Shown: positions 46,696 to 55,644, numbered from the stretch's first letter. The stretch is 64,000 bases of DNA from Haematobacter massiliensis (GCF_000740795.1 NZ_JGYG01000002.1:62001-126000), one strand, 5' to 3'. The notes: generated by a model from the sequence alone, not told the origin. Made by a program: numbers and translations.

Positions 46696-47900
46696 CAGCG
46701 CAGCAACGTCTTAAGATCGGCGGACGGATCGGCGATCACCGCCGGGTCGGGGCTCCGGCCTGCTTCCAGCAGCCGCTTGCCCACCATGTAGCCCCGCGCG
46801 TCATTCATCGCATCGACCGCAATGAACTGCCCCCGCCGCCAGTACCAGTGGGATTGCGCGGCCTCCCCCGCCCCTCGGACAACCACCTGATCATGGCCGG
46901 AGGACAGTCCGGCGATCTGGAGCTTCACCTCATACTGGTCCGACCAGAACCAGGGCACCGGCACATAGGGTTTCGCCGCGCCCAGCATGTTTTCCGCCAC
47001 GCGCTCTGCCTGATCTATGGCGTTCTGAACGCTCTCCAGCCTGATCCGGCCGCCTGCGAACGGAAATGAGGTGCAATCCCCCGCCGCCCAGATCGCCGGG
47101 TCGGAGGTGCGCCCGAAATCGTCCACCGCGATGCCGTTATCAAGGGTTAACTCCGCCGACTGCGCCAGTTCCGTCGCCGCGTCCAGCCCGATGCCGGCAA
47201 CGAGGAAATCCGCCTCCACCCGGCTGCCGTCGGTGAGGACGGCGCCGGTCACGCGCTGGGTTCCCAGTAGCTCCGCAATGCCCACGCCCTCGCGAATATG
47301 GACGCCGTGGCGCTGGTGGAGGCTGCGGAAGTAATCCGCCGTCGCTTCGGAGGCGACCCGCCGCAGGATGCGCCCGTTGGCGGAGAGCAGCGTCACGTCC
47401 AGCCCCCGGAGCGCGGCCACCGCTGCCGCCTCCAGCCCGATATAGCCGCCCCCCAGGATAAGCGCCTTGCGCCCCGAGATGAATTCCGGCGCCATCCGGT
47501 CCACATCCGCGAGCGTCCTCACGAGGTGGATGCCATCGCGATGGCCCGTCACCGCGGCAGGAAGGGTTCGTGCCCGCCCGCCCGTCGTCAGCACGAGGTG
47601 ATCGTAGGGAATCGCGTCGCCCCCCGCCGTCACGATCCGCCGCGCCGCGTCGATGGCGGTGACACGGGTCTCGAGCCGCAGGCCGATGTTATTGTCCGCG
47701 TAGAACTGCATCGGGCGGAGGTAGAGCCGCTCTTCCTCCAGTTCCCCCAGCAGGTATTTTTTGGACAGGGGAGGGCGCTGATAGGGCGGCACGGGTTCTT
47801 CGCCGATCAGGGTGATCGTTCCGGCAAAGCCAAGGCTCCGCAGCTTCGCCACCAGCGACGCCCCGGCCTGCCCCGCGCCAACCACCACGATCCTGGTCAT
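46695..47900 (-). CDS. FAD-dependent ferredoxin-reductase-like oxidoreductase
   Basis: A 401-residue two-dinucleotide-domain flavoprotein. FAD motif VVVGAGQAGASLV (GxGxxG at 8-13); NAD motif LILGGGYIGLEAAA near 149. The second FAD motif is IWAAGDCTSFP near 272, and the C-terminal dimer-type domain carries WFWSDQYEVKLQIAG (about 312-326). This pattern is that of rubredoxin/putidaredoxin/rhodocoxin reductases, which pass NADH electrons to a ferredoxin for oxygenases or P450s. The partner is not in the window. It heads an operon with rsmD. Confidence 0.9.
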   Translation of the reverse strand: MTRIVVVGAGQAGASLVAKLRSLGFAGTITLIGEEPVPPYQRPPLSKKYLLGELEEERLYLRPMQFYADNNIGLRLETRVTAIDAARRIVTAGGDAIPYDHLVLTTGGRARTLPAAVTGHRDGIHLVRTLADVDRMAPEFISGRKALILGGGYIGLEAAAVAALRGLDVTLLSANGRILRRVASEATADYFRSLHQRHGVHIREGVGIAELLGTQRVTGAVLTDGSRVEADFLVAGIGLDAATELAQSAELTLDNGIAVDDFGRTSDPAIWAAGDCTSFPFAGGRIRLESVQNAIDQAERVAENMLGAAKPYVPVPWFWSDQYEVKLQIAGLSSGHDQVVVRGAGEAAQSHWYWRRGQFIAVDAMNDARGYMVGKRLLEAGRSPDPAVIADPSADLKTLLR

Positions 47901-48384
47901 GCATCCCTCCGCCATGATTGCAGCGACCATAGTGAGAGGCTGCGCCCTGCGCAACGCGGGCAGGTGATGCGGAGAGGGGGCGTGAGGCAGGGCCATGAGC
48001 CACTCCCGACACCACCCGATGCGGTCATGTGCTGAAAGGGGCGCTGCTCAGGTCCGACTATCCCCGGAGTGCTCGGCTGCATGAGATCAGGCGGTCTGTT
48101 CGCCGATGGTTCGGAGCGCCGAATCCCGCAGGCGATTATGTCCGGGACGGAGGGGGAGGGATGAGGCGTTACTCGACAGACGATCCCGACGGTTGCTGCC
48201 GGCAGGTAAGGGCCGCGCGCCTTTATCGTGCCGGGGTTCCGAAGGGGCGCAGCTACGCGTCCGGATTGCTCCCCCCGCTTACCGAGACGGCCGGCCCGCC
48301 TGCCTTGTCGTGGCGGAGAAGCGCAAGGCGTCGGTGATGATCTGGCGCGCCTCATGTCGCGTCCGCTCGCCGTGGAGGCAAGGG
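47901..48384. other. 484-base gap between two minus-strand genes; no gene seen
   Basis: The stretch is GC-rich and long frames cross it on both strands, but none shows a family pattern or a ribosome-binding site. It must include the promoter of the FAD-oxidoreductase/rsmD operon, read leftward, and the 3' end of the acetyltransferase gene. I see no tRNA, terminator with a T tract, or repeat. Confidence 0.4.
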
Positions 48385-49569
48385 CTATTGCGGCTCCACC
48401 CCCGGGATGTGGCGGAAGGGTCCGTAGCTTGTCAGCACGTCTATTTCCTCCGATACCGCCTCCCGTTCCGCTGTCAGGAATTGCTCCACAGCGCGGCGGA
48501 AGCCCTTGTCCCGGATCCAGTGCAGGGAATGGGTCTGCGTTGGCAGATAGCCGCGGGCGAGCTTGTGTTCCCCCTGTGCGCCCGCCTCCACACGCGACAG
48601 CCGGTTGTCGATGGCGAAGTCCATCGCCTGATAATAACAGGCCTCGAAATGCAGAAAGGGATGGTCCTCCAACGCCCCCCAATAGCGGCCATAAAGCGTG
48701 TCGCGTCCGATGAAGTTCAGGGCACCCGCGATCCAGCTTCCGCGCCGCCGGGCCATGACCAGCAAGATATCCTCCCGCATCGTTTCCTGGAGGCGGTCGA
48801 AGAAGGCACGGGTGAGATAGGGGCTGCCCCATTTCCGCGCACCGGTGTCCTGATAGAAGCGCCAGAAAGCCTCCCAGTGCTCGGGCACGATGGCATCGCC
48901 GGTCAGCGCCACGATCTCGCCGCCAAAACCCTGCGCCGCAGCGCGCTCCTTGCGGATCGTCTTGCGCTTGCGCGAGGCAAGCTCCGCGAGGAAGGCATCG
49001 AAATCCGCATAGCCCCGGTTCTCCCAGTGAAACTGCTGGGTCACGCGATGAAGCAGCCCCATCGCCGCGCCGGCCTCCGCTTCCTCCGCCGTGCAGAAGG
49101 TGATGTGCAGGGAAGAAAGCCGGTTGGCCTCCGCCAGTTGCGTGGCTCCGGCCAGAAGGCCCGCCCGACCCAACTCCTCAAAGCCCGGACGGGCAAGGAA
49201 CCGCCGTCCCGTGGCGGGGGTAAAGGGCACGGCGATCTGAAGCTTCGGGTAATAGTGCCCACCCGCGCGCTCCCACGCCTCCGCCCAGGCGAAGTCGAAG
49301 ATGTATTCGCCCCGGCTGTGGGATTTCACGTAGAGCGGTGCAACCGCGACGGCTTCCCCCGCGTGGCGGACGACCGCGTGGCGCGGCATCCAGCCGCTGC
49401 CGCCGCCGACGGACCGCGAGTCCTCCAACGCGGCGAGGAAGCGGTAGGTGGTGAACGGATCGAACGGACGGCCACCGCTCATGGCTTCCGGCGCGGCACA
49501 GGCATCCCATGTATCCGCGCCGATCTCGTCGATGCGGGAATGAAAGGTGACTTCTGTCGGGGTGTCCAT
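48385..49569 (-). CDS. GNAT/FemAB-like N-acetyltransferase (DUF482)
   Basis: A 394-residue protein of the PF04339 group, which has a double GNAT fold like FemAB peptidyltransferases. Seen: ETAWDACAAPE-like start (here ADTWDACAAPEAMSGGRPF), RHAVVRHAGEAVAVAPLYVKSHSRGEY (PLYxKxHSxGEY motif), KLQIAVPFTPATG, FHWENRGYADFDAFLAELASRKRK (about 189-212) and GRYWGALEDHPFLHFEACYYQAMD (YWG...HFE.CYYQ, the hallmark). The substrate is unknown. ATG 49569 was chosen because the 22 residues upstream are not conserved-looking. Confidence 0.85.
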   Translation of the reverse strand: MDTPTEVTFHSRIDEIGADTWDACAAPEAMSGGRPFDPFTTYRFLAALEDSRSVGGGSGWMPRHAVVRHAGEAVAVAPLYVKSHSRGEYIFDFAWAEAWERAGGHYYPKLQIAVPFTPATGRRFLARPGFEELGRAGLLAGATQLAEANRLSSLHITFCTAEEAEAGAAMGLLHRVTQQFHWENRGYADFDAFLAELASRKRKTIRKERAAAQGFGGEIVALTGDAIVPEHWEAFWRFYQDTGARKWGSPYLTRAFFDRLQETMREDILLVMARRRGSWIAGALNFIGRDTLYGRYWGALEDHPFLHFEACYYQAMDFAIDNRLSRVEAGAQGEHKLARGYLPTQTHSLHWIRDKGFRRAVEQFLTAEREAVSEEIDVLTSYGPFRHIPGVEPQ

Positions 49570-50263
49570 GGTCGCTCCGCGGGGGGCCTTGGGGGAGGGA
49601 TGGTCCGACTCTGGCGCAATGCTCCGGGCCGTCAAGCGTTACCGGCCATGGCGGCGGGGCGCGGGATACGGCGTGGTCGGGGCCGGTCTGCCGATGCGCC
49701 GCAAGGTTGCAGGTGCCGCCCGGCTCATCGGTGCCGCAACTGGTCTGACCACGCGGATTGAGCCTGACCGTCGCGCAGTTGTTCTTAGGGGCCTGCCAGT
49801 GGTGCCAGGCAGGAGCGTGGCTTGCCCGTGCCGCGCCCGACCCCGTCGATGAGAATGGTGCCTTGCGACTATGCTGGCGCGTTCCAGGCGGCCAGCCGCA
49901 TGACGACAGCAGGTTCCGAACCCGAGGCTGTCGCCACGCGGGAAGCACTGCCAGCCGAGCAGTCTGACAGGCGACCTGTCCGCCAGGTCGCCGCGCGAAT
50001 GGATGAGGATAAGAAGCCACGGACTGTGCCGCCTTGCCGGAGCAAAGATTGCTCTGGATCACCGGCAGGGATCAGGCGACGGATTTCCGCACCGCACCGC
50101 ACCGCACCGCACCGCACCGCACCGCACCGCACCGCACCGCACCGCACCGCACCGCACCGCACCGCACCGCACCGGACCGGTCGCTGGGCTGAGGGCGGCG
50201 CAAGGGCGGACGGGTCGTACGCGGTCAGCGGTCAGGCCTGCTGGCGCCTCGGACGGAGACGCA
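49570..50263. other. 694-base gene-free region containing a pentanucleotide repeat
   Basis: No convincing gene on either strand. A short plus frame (49758-49967) starting with AQLFLGACQWCQAG looks somewhat protein-like but has no recognisable family and soon degrades. Long Pro/Arg/His frames across 50003-50300 are created by the repeat. The region lies upstream of the acetyltransferase (minus) and downstream of the glycerophosphodiesterase (minus), so it holds the promoter of the former. A decayed gene is possible. Confidence 0.4.
50087..50174. repeat. tandem ACCGC pentanucleotide repeat, 17-18 copies
   Basis: 88 bases with exact period 5: sixteen uninterrupted ACCGC units at 50091-50170, plus partial units at both ends. 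No base deviates inside the array. A unit length of five is not a multiple of three, so slippage would change the frame of anything translated across it. It lies 90 bases beyond the stop of the minus-strand glycerophosphodiesterase gene. Confidence 0.95.
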
Positions 50264-51055
50264 TCAGGCGGGAATGGCGGGCAGATAATCCTCAAAGGTG
50301 ACGTTGTCCGCAACGCGGCGGGCCTCCTCCTCCTCCTCGGGGTTGCGGACGGTCCATGTCAGGATCGACGCGCCCGCCGCCTTCAGCTCCGCCACCCGAG
50401 CGCGTCCCAGATCGGACCGCTGATGGGAGATGAAGGAGGCCCCCGCCGCCTCGTAATCCGGGATGGCCCGCAGCCGGGCGCAGGTTTCGGGTGAGAGCTT
50501 GTCCCATTCATCCGGGTCGTAGGAGCAGGTGATGATGCCCCGCGGCAGATCGGGGCGCAGCTCCCCGAAGGCAATGACCGAAGCCGGGTTGAAGGACATG
50601 ATCGCCACCGGACCATCGTAGCCATCCAGAGCGGCGGCAGTGGCCTTTTCCAGCTCGCCCACATCCTCGCTGGAGGCGCGGGACTGATCCTTGATCTCCA
50701 CCAGAAGCGGCACGCGACCTGCCACCACCTCCAGAAGCTTGGCGAACGTCGAGATCTCGTCCGTGCCGCCTTTGAGCAGCATGGTTCCCAGTTCCGCTGC
50801 CGTCCGCTCCCGCAGCCAGCCGGTATGCTGGGTCAGGCGGGTGAGCCTTTCGTCATGGAACACCATCGCCTGACCGTCGGCGGAGAGCTGCAGATCCAAC
50901 TCGATCCCGTAACCCGCGACCATCGCCGCCCGCGCAGCGGAGAGCGAGTTTTCCACCCGGCCCTCCGCCATGTCGTGCAGGCCCCGGTGCGCGATGGGGA
51001 TGCGCAGGAAGTCGGCGGGAAGGGCGACGCGGGGCAGCGGGTCTGCCGTCATCAT
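50264..51055 (-). CDS. glycerophosphodiester phosphodiesterase
   Basis: A 263-residue GDPD/UgpQ-type enzyme that hydrolyses glycerophosphodiesters to glycerol-3-phosphate. IAHRGLHDMAEGRVENS (about 22-38) carries the catalytic HRG and E-N-S, and GIELDLQLSADGQAMVFHDERLTRLT the E-x-D metal pair and the second catalytic His (H-D). It has no signal peptide, so probably cytosolic (UgpQ-like) rather than periplasmic GlpQ. MM at the start gives two possible ATGs. It overlaps the RidA-family gene by 4 bases. Confidence 0.93.
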   Translation of the reverse strand: MMTADPLPRVALPADFLRIPIAHRGLHDMAEGRVENSLSAARAAMVAGYGIELDLQLSADGQAMVFHDERLTRLTQHTGWLRERTAAELGTMLLKGGTDEISTFAKLLEVVAGRVPLLVEIKDQSRASSEDVGELEKATAAALDGYDGPVAIMSFNPASVIAFGELRPDLPRGIITCSYDPDEWDKLSPETCARLRAIPDYEAAGASFISHQRSDLGRARVAELKAAGASILTWTVRNPEEEEEARRVADNVTFEDYLPAIPA

Positions 51056-51516
51056 CGCACCTCGAAGATCGCCTCGATCTCCACCGCGACGCCCAGCGGA
51101 AGCGAGGCGGCCGACACGGCGGACCGGGCATGGCGGCCCTGATCGCCGAGCGCTTCGACAAGGAAATCGGAGGCGCCGTTGATGACCTTGGGCTGATCGG
51201 TGAAGTCGGGTGTCGAATTGACGAAGCCGGTCAGCTTCACCACGCGCACCAGCCGGTCGAGATCGCCGCCGCAGGCCGCTTTCAGCTGCGCCAGCAGGCT
51301 GATCGCGCAGGCTTTCGCCGCCGCTGCCCCCGCCGCGACATCCAGACCGCTGCCGAGCTTGCCGGTGATGAGACCTTCCGGCCCCTGGCTGATCTGGCCG
51401 GAGACATAGACCTGATTGCCGGTCAGCACATAGGGCACGTAGTTGGCCGCGGGCACCGGCGCCTCCGGCAGCGTGACACCCAGTTCGGCGAGTTTCGTCT
51501 CGATCTTTCCGGCCAT
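51052..51516 (-). CDS. RidA family protein
   Basis: A 154-residue YjgF/YER057c/UK114-type protein. VLTGNQVYVSGQIS (about 30-43), GLDVAAGAAAAKACAISLLAQLKAACGGDLDRLVRVVKLTGFVNS (the segment RLVRVVKLTGFVNS is typical, about 83-96) and RSAVSAASLPLGVAVEIEAIFEV at the end. The arginine needed to bind the imine carboxylate in true RidA is in ARSAVS. This longer subgroup may or may not deaminate reactive enamines. The start ATG follows AAGGGAG. It is translationally coupled to the glycerophosphodiesterase gene. Confidence 0.9.
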   Translation of the reverse strand: MAGKIETKLAELGVTLPEAPVPAANYVPYVLTGNQVYVSGQISQGPEGLITGKLGSGLDVAAGAAAAKACAISLLAQLKAACGGDLDRLVRVVKLTGFVNSTPDFTDQPKVINGASDFLVEALGDQGRHARSAVSAASLPLGVAVEIEAIFEVR

Positions 51517-51649
51517 GAGGGGCTCCCTTCCTTCGGGGCGCGCAGCCATTGCCGCACGCCGCATTGCGGGCCGGAGGCTATCCGGTTGCGCCGGGGCGCG
51601 GAACCCCCTTTGACGCCACGCGGGATGGTGGGCCGGTGCCGGCGGGATA

Positions 51650-52105
51650 TCAGGGAGCAGGGATCAGGCCTGCTGCAAGCTGCTCCAGAAACAGCCGCTC
51701 CCCCTCATTCGCGGCCATTTCCGGGGCATCGGCCACGGGCAGCCAGAGCGCGGTATGCCCCGGCTCCGTCGGCTCTCCGCGCCGCAAGACGGGCCGGGCG
51801 ATGTAGATGGTGCAGAGCTTCTCCGCCCAGCGGTCGTATTCCGGCATGTAGGTGAAGCGCCGGTAGGCCCCGACACGCCGGGGGGTGGCGATGGCCCAGC
51901 CGGTTTCCTCCATCACCTCCCGGTGCAGGGCGCGGACAGGCGACTCGCCGGGATCCACGCCCCCGCCCGGAAGTTGCAGCTCCGGCGTCGGTTCCGCCTG
52001 AAAGGTCATCAGCAGACTGTCGCCCAAAACCAGCATCGCATACGCTCCGGGCCTCAGCCCGTAACGCCGATCCGCCCTCACCGGTTCACCGATCCGTCGT
52101 ATCAT
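51650..52105 (-). CDS. Nudix hydrolase
   Basis: A 151-residue Nudix protein with a complete Nudix box: GGGVDPGESPVRALHREVMEETGW (about 47-70; G-x5-E-x7-REVxEETG). A QLPGGG strand precedes it. The substrate is not evident; the size suits NTP or ADP-ribose type clean-up enzymes. It faces hslO, whose start is 80 bases away, so both promoters share a short intergenic segment. Confidence 0.88.
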   Translation of the reverse strand: MIRRIGEPVRADRRYGLRPGAYAMLVLGDSLLMTFQAEPTPELQLPGGGVDPGESPVRALHREVMEETGWAIATPRRVGAYRRFTYMPEYDRWAEKLCTIYIARPVLRRGEPTEPGHTALWLPVADAPEMAANEGERLFLEQLAAGLIPAP

Positions 52106-52185
52106 GGGTCATCCTTGCCCTTGGTCCCCCGCACGGGTTCCCTATATAGGGCGGTATGCCAAGGCGCGACGCGCAAGGAAACCCC

Positions 52186-53208
52186 ATGACTCTTGGATCT
52201 CAGATCGCCTGGGACGATACCGTCCTCCCGTTTCAACTTGACCGCTCGGACATCCGCGGCCGGGTCGCCCGGCTTGACGGGGTGCTCGACGATGTTCTGA
52301 AGCAGCACGACTATCCCGCCGCCATCGAGGCGCTGGTCGCAGAAGCCGTGATGCTGACCGCGATGATCGGTCAGACCATCAAGCTGCGCTGGAAGCTCTC
52401 GCTCCAGATCCGCGGCGACGGTCCGGCGCGGCTCATCGCGACCGACTACTACGCCCCGACCGAAGATGGCATGCCCGCCCGCATCCGCGCCTATGCGAGC
52501 TTCGATGAGGAGCGGCTGCAGGAGAGTGGCGATCCCTTCAGTCAGATCGGCAAGGGCTATTTCGCCATCCTGATCGACCAGGGGCCGGGCACCACGCCCT
52601 ATCAGGGGATAACCCCCATCGCGGGCGGGTCGCTCGCCGCCTGCGCGGAGACGTATTTCGCCCAGTCGGAGCAGTTGCCGACGCGGTTCTCCGTCACCTA
52701 CGGGCGCAGCCGTCTGCCGGGTGGGCCCGAGCGCTGGCGCGCCGGGGGCGTCATGCTCCAGCACATGCCGAAAAGCTCCCCCTTCGCCAAGGATGGCGGA
52801 TCGGGGGAGGGCGGCCTCTTGCTCCCTGTCGACATTCTCGACGGGGATGAGGAGGAGAACTGGAGCCGCGCCAACCATCTGCTCGACACGGTCGAGGACA
52901 TGGAACTGGTGGGGCCGAGCGTGCATCCGACCGACCTTCTGGTGCGGCTCTTCCACGAGGAAGGCCCGCGCGTTTATGATGCCCAGCCGGTGAAGTTCGG
53001 CTGTACCTGCTCGGAGGATCGCGTGCGGCAGAGCCTGTCGATCTACTCGGCCAAGGACATCCGCCACATGACCACGCCGGAAGGGATCGTGACGGCCGAC
53101 TGCCAGTTCTGTGGCGCGCATTACGAGTTCGATCCCCGGACGCTGGGCTTCGAGGCGGAGATCGCTCCCGAGGATGTCGCCGGCAGTGACGGCAAGAATG
53201 ACCGCTGA
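52186..53208 (+). CDS. hslO: redox-regulated chaperone Hsp33
   Basis: Cytosolic holdase activated by oxidation, 340 aa. The four redox/zinc cysteines are present as C-x-C (Cys273, Cys275) in FGCTCSEDRV and C-x2-C (Cys306, Cys309) in DCQFCGAHYEFD, the standard arrangement. YFAQSEQLPTRF (about 157-168) is a family motif. The start at ATG 52186 follows AAGGAAA; ATG 52156 lies upstream of the ribosome-binding site. It overlaps the CoA pyrophosphatase gene by 11 bases and leads a long collinear run of genes. Confidence 0.95.
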   Translation: MTLGSQIAWDDTVLPFQLDRSDIRGRVARLDGVLDDVLKQHDYPAAIEALVAEAVMLTAMIGQTIKLRWKLSLQIRGDGPARLIATDYYAPTEDGMPARIRAYASFDEERLQESGDPFSQIGKGYFAILIDQGPGTTPYQGITPIAGGSLAACAETYFAQSEQLPTRFSVTYGRSRLPGGPERWRAGGVMLQHMPKSSPFAKDGGSGEGGLLLPVDILDGDEEENWSRANHLLDTVEDMELVGPSVHPTDLLVRLFHEEGPRVYDAQPVKFGCTCSEDRVRQSLSIYSAKDIRHMTTPEGIVTADCQFCGAHYEFDPRTLGFEAEIAPEDVAGSDGKNDR

Positions 53209-53842
53209 GGCCACCGCCTCTTTCCCTCCCGCATCCGACCCGCTGGGCCGGGTGCGGTCCGCCCTCTCCGTCGATCTGCCGGAGGGATCGAGCGATTTCG
53301 ACCTCAACCCACAGGTCGTCCTGCCCGAAGGCCGGCGTCTGCGGGAGGCGGCGGTGCTGATCGCGCTGCTCCACCGTCCGGCGGGGCTGGAGGTCATCCT
53401 GACCAAGCGATCCTCCCATCTCGCGCATCATCCCGGACAGATCGCCTTTCCGGGCGGCAAGATCGACCCAGGCGATGCCGATGCCCCTTCCGCCGCGCTC
53501 CGCGAGGCGGAGGAGGAAATCGGGCTTCCGCCGGCAAGCGTGGCGATCCTCGGCCATCTGCCGGTGCATGAGACGGTCACCGGCTACCGCGTTCATCCCA
53601 TCGTGGGGGAGGTCCGCGCGCCCTTCATCGCCCGCCCGGAACCGGGAGAGGTGGAGGAGGTGTTCACCGTGCCACTCTCCCGCCTCGCCGATCCGCGCCT
53701 CTACCGGATCGAGAAGCGGCGCTGGCGGAACGAATTCCGCAGCTACTATGTGATTCCCTACGGCCCCTATTACATCTGGGGGGCGACGGCGCGTATGCTC
53801 ATGGCGCTCGCCCGGCGGATGGAGGTGGGAGATGGCCGCTGA
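53198..53842 (+). CDS. Nudix CoA pyrophosphatase (NudL-type)
   Basis: A 214-residue Nudix enzyme with the UPF0035/NudL signature LTKRSSHLAHHPGQIAFPGGKID (LAHHPGQIAFPGG is the CoA-pyrophosphatase-specific block, about 77-89). It is followed by PSAALREAEEEIGL, the Nudix helix. It cleaves CoA or oxidised CoA to 4'-phosphopantetheine and 3',5'-ADP. It starts inside hslO and ends inside cca (11-base overlap each), so the three are coupled. This gene order is widespread in Rhodobacterales. Confidence 0.92.
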   Translation: MTAEATASFPPASDPLGRVRSALSVDLPEGSSDFDLNPQVVLPEGRRLREAAVLIALLHRPAGLEVILTKRSSHLAHHPGQIAFPGGKIDPGDADAPSAALREAEEEIGLPPASVAILGHLPVHETVTGYRVHPIVGEVRAPFIARPEPGEVEEVFTVPLSRLADPRLYRIEKRRWRNEFRSYYVIPYGPYYIWGATARMLMALARRMEVGDGR

Positions 53843-54962
53843 CAGAATCGCCGGTGCGTGGCTTGCCAGGCCGGAGACCCAAGCGGTCTTTGCGGCGCTG
53901 GAACGTCAGGGGCATCGCATTCTGGCGGTTGGCGGCTGTGTGCGCAATGCGTTGATGGGCCTGCCGGTAGCGGATGTGGACATGGCCACCGATGCGGCCC
54001 CCGAGGCAACCATTGCCGCCGCGCAAGCCGCGGGCCTGCGCGCCGTGCCGACCGGGATCGACCATGGCACCATCACGGTCGTTTCCGGCGGCATCGGCCA
54101 TGAGGTGACGACCTTCCGCCGCGATGAGGAAACGGACGGACGCCATGCCCGCGTGGCCTTCTCCGCCGATCTGGCCGAGGATGCGGCGCGACGGGATTTC
54201 ACCATGAACGCGCTCTATGCCACGCGGGAGGGGGAGGTCATCGACCCGTTGGGCGGCCTTCCCGACCTGCGGGCGGGCCGCGTGCGGTTCGTGGGCGACC
54301 CGGAGGCCCGGATCCGCGAGGATTATCTACGGATTCTGCGGTTCTTCCGTTTCTTCGCGCGCTACGGCACCGATGGGCCCGACCCGGAGGGTCTTGCCGC
54401 CTGTGCCGCGCTGGCCGAGGGACTTTCGACCCTGTCGCGGGAGCGGGTGACCATGGAGCTTCGCCGCCTCCTCGCCGCGCCCGACCCGGCGCCCGCGGTG
54501 GCCAGCATGGCGGCGGCGGGTGTTCTGGCGCAGGTGCTGCCGGGCGCCGATCCCCGCGCCCTCGCGCCGCTTGTGCATCTGGAAGGGGCGCTTCCCCCCG
54601 ACTGGCTCCGCCGTCTCGCGGTGCTGGGCGGCGAAACGGAGGGGTTGCGCCTGACGCGGGAGGAGGGGCGCCGCCTTCGCCTTCTGCGTGAGGCGGGGGG
54701 CCTGCCGGGTGCGCTCGGCTATCACTACGGCGCGACTGCGGCGCGGGATATCGGGCTCGTCCGCTCCGCAAGCACGGGCGCCCCGCTGCCGCAAGGGTGG
54801 ATGGCGGAGGCCGCGCGCGGGGAGGCCGCCGATTTCCCGGTCCGTGCCGTGGATCTGGCGCCCCTGACCGGCCCCGCGCTCGGCCAGCGGCTGGCGGAGC
54901 TGCGGGATCGCTGGATCGCCAGCGGCTTCACCCTCGACCGGCGTGATCTGCTGGCGGGCTAA
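53832..54962 (+). CDS. cca: CCA tRNA nucleotidyltransferase
   Basis: Adds or repairs the 3' CCA of tRNAs. It is 376 aa, class II polymerase-beta fold. GGCVRNALMG (34-43), then the catalytic DVD (Asp48, Asp50). The ERxA motif RRDFTMNALYA is near 119, and the RNA-binding motif EDYLRILRFFRFFARYG near 160. The C-terminal 150 residues are Ala/Leu/Arg-rich helices. The HD domain of E. coli Cca is absent, as in most alphaproteobacteria. It overlaps the Nudix gene by 11 bases. Confidence 0.95.
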   Translation: MAADRIAGAWLARPETQAVFAALERQGHRILAVGGCVRNALMGLPVADVDMATDAAPEATIAAAQAAGLRAVPTGIDHGTITVVSGGIGHEVTTFRRDEETDGRHARVAFSADLAEDAARRDFTMNALYATREGEVIDPLGGLPDLRAGRVRFVGDPEARIREDYLRILRFFRFFARYGTDGPDPEGLAACAALAEGLSTLSRERVTMELRRLLAAPDPAPAVASMAAAGVLAQVLPGADPRALAPLVHLEGALPPDWLRRLAVLGGETEGLRLTREEGRRLRLLREAGGLPGALGYHYGATAARDIGLVRSASTGAPLPQGWMAEAARGEAADFPVRAVDLAPLTGPALGQRLAELRDRWIASGFTLDRRDLLAG

Positions 54963-55029
54963 CGCTTTCAGACCGCTTGCGAAACCGACCGCTTCCGCCT
55001 ATGCCCGCCGCCAGCAAGGGAGACGCCCG

Positions 55030-55644
55030 ATGACCCCGGACGCCGTCGCGCGCCTGTTCACACATCCAGATGGCAGCTACCGCTTCGCCCGGTGGCGGAG
55101 GCCGATTGTGCCCGTCGTCTTTGGGGTGGACGATGCCACGCTCACTACCTTCAAGGGCGCGGTGGAAGCCATGGTCGTTCTCGCCGGGCATCGCATGGCG
55201 GAGACCGATCCGGAGATGGGCGCGAACCTCTTCCTGTTCTTCTGTCAGGAGTGGCAGGAGTTGCTGGCGGTGCCGGATCTGGAGGGCCTGCTGCCCGATC
55301 TGGGGCCGCTTGTGGAGCGGTTGACGGCGGAAGGCGCGCATCACTACCGGGCCTTCCGGTTCGAGGCGGATGGCGCGATCCGGGCCGCCGTTTCCGTCCT
55401 GCGGATCGAGGGTGCGCTGGCGGATGTTCCGGCAGAGACGTTGGCGCTGAACGAGATGGCGCATCTCATCCTCCTCTGGGCGGAAGGCGCCTTCCCGCAG
55501 GGGCCTCTGGCGCTGGCCGGGGACCATGCAGTGCTCCGCCCGGAGGTCGCGGGCGTGATCCGCGCCGCTTATGATCCGGTGATGCCGGTTGCCGCCCGCG
55601 ATCCTTCGCATGCGCTCCGGCTTGCGGCGCGGGTGGCGGTATGA
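55030..55644 (+). CDS. conserved hypothetical protein between cca and ybgC
   Basis: A 204-residue soluble protein I do not recognise. The N-terminal half has PIVPVVFGVDDATLTTFKGAVEAMVVLAGH (key block VFGVDDATLTTFKGA) and EMGANLFLFFCQEWQELLAVPDLEGLLPD (FFCQEW). The second half is helical, with ALNEMAHLILLWAEGAFP. It contains no signal peptide, transmembrane helix or metal motif; one Cys is in FFCQEW. It starts 67 bases after cca behind AGGGAGACG and overlaps ybgC by 4 bases. Its constant place next to ybgC-tol-pal suggests an envelope-related or tRNA-related role, but this is only context. Confidence 0.75.
   Translation: MTPDAVARLFTHPDGSYRFARWRRPIVPVVFGVDDATLTTFKGAVEAMVVLAGHRMAETDPEMGANLFLFFCQEWQELLAVPDLEGLLPDLGPLVERLTAEGAHHYRAFRFEADGAIRAAVSVLRIEGALADVPAETLALNEMAHLILLWAEGAFPQGPLALAGDHAVLRPEVAGVIRAAYDPVMPVAARDPSHALRLAARVAV

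Noticed and set aside
50087-50174. CRISPR-like array
   Set aside because: The unit is five bases with no spacers, so it is a simple tandem repeat; no cas genes are present.
49822-50494. Frames with repeated HRTAP or GAVRC pentapeptide-like units
   Set aside because: They are produced by the ACCGC microsatellite, lack ribosome-binding sites and have no conserved sequence outside the repeat.
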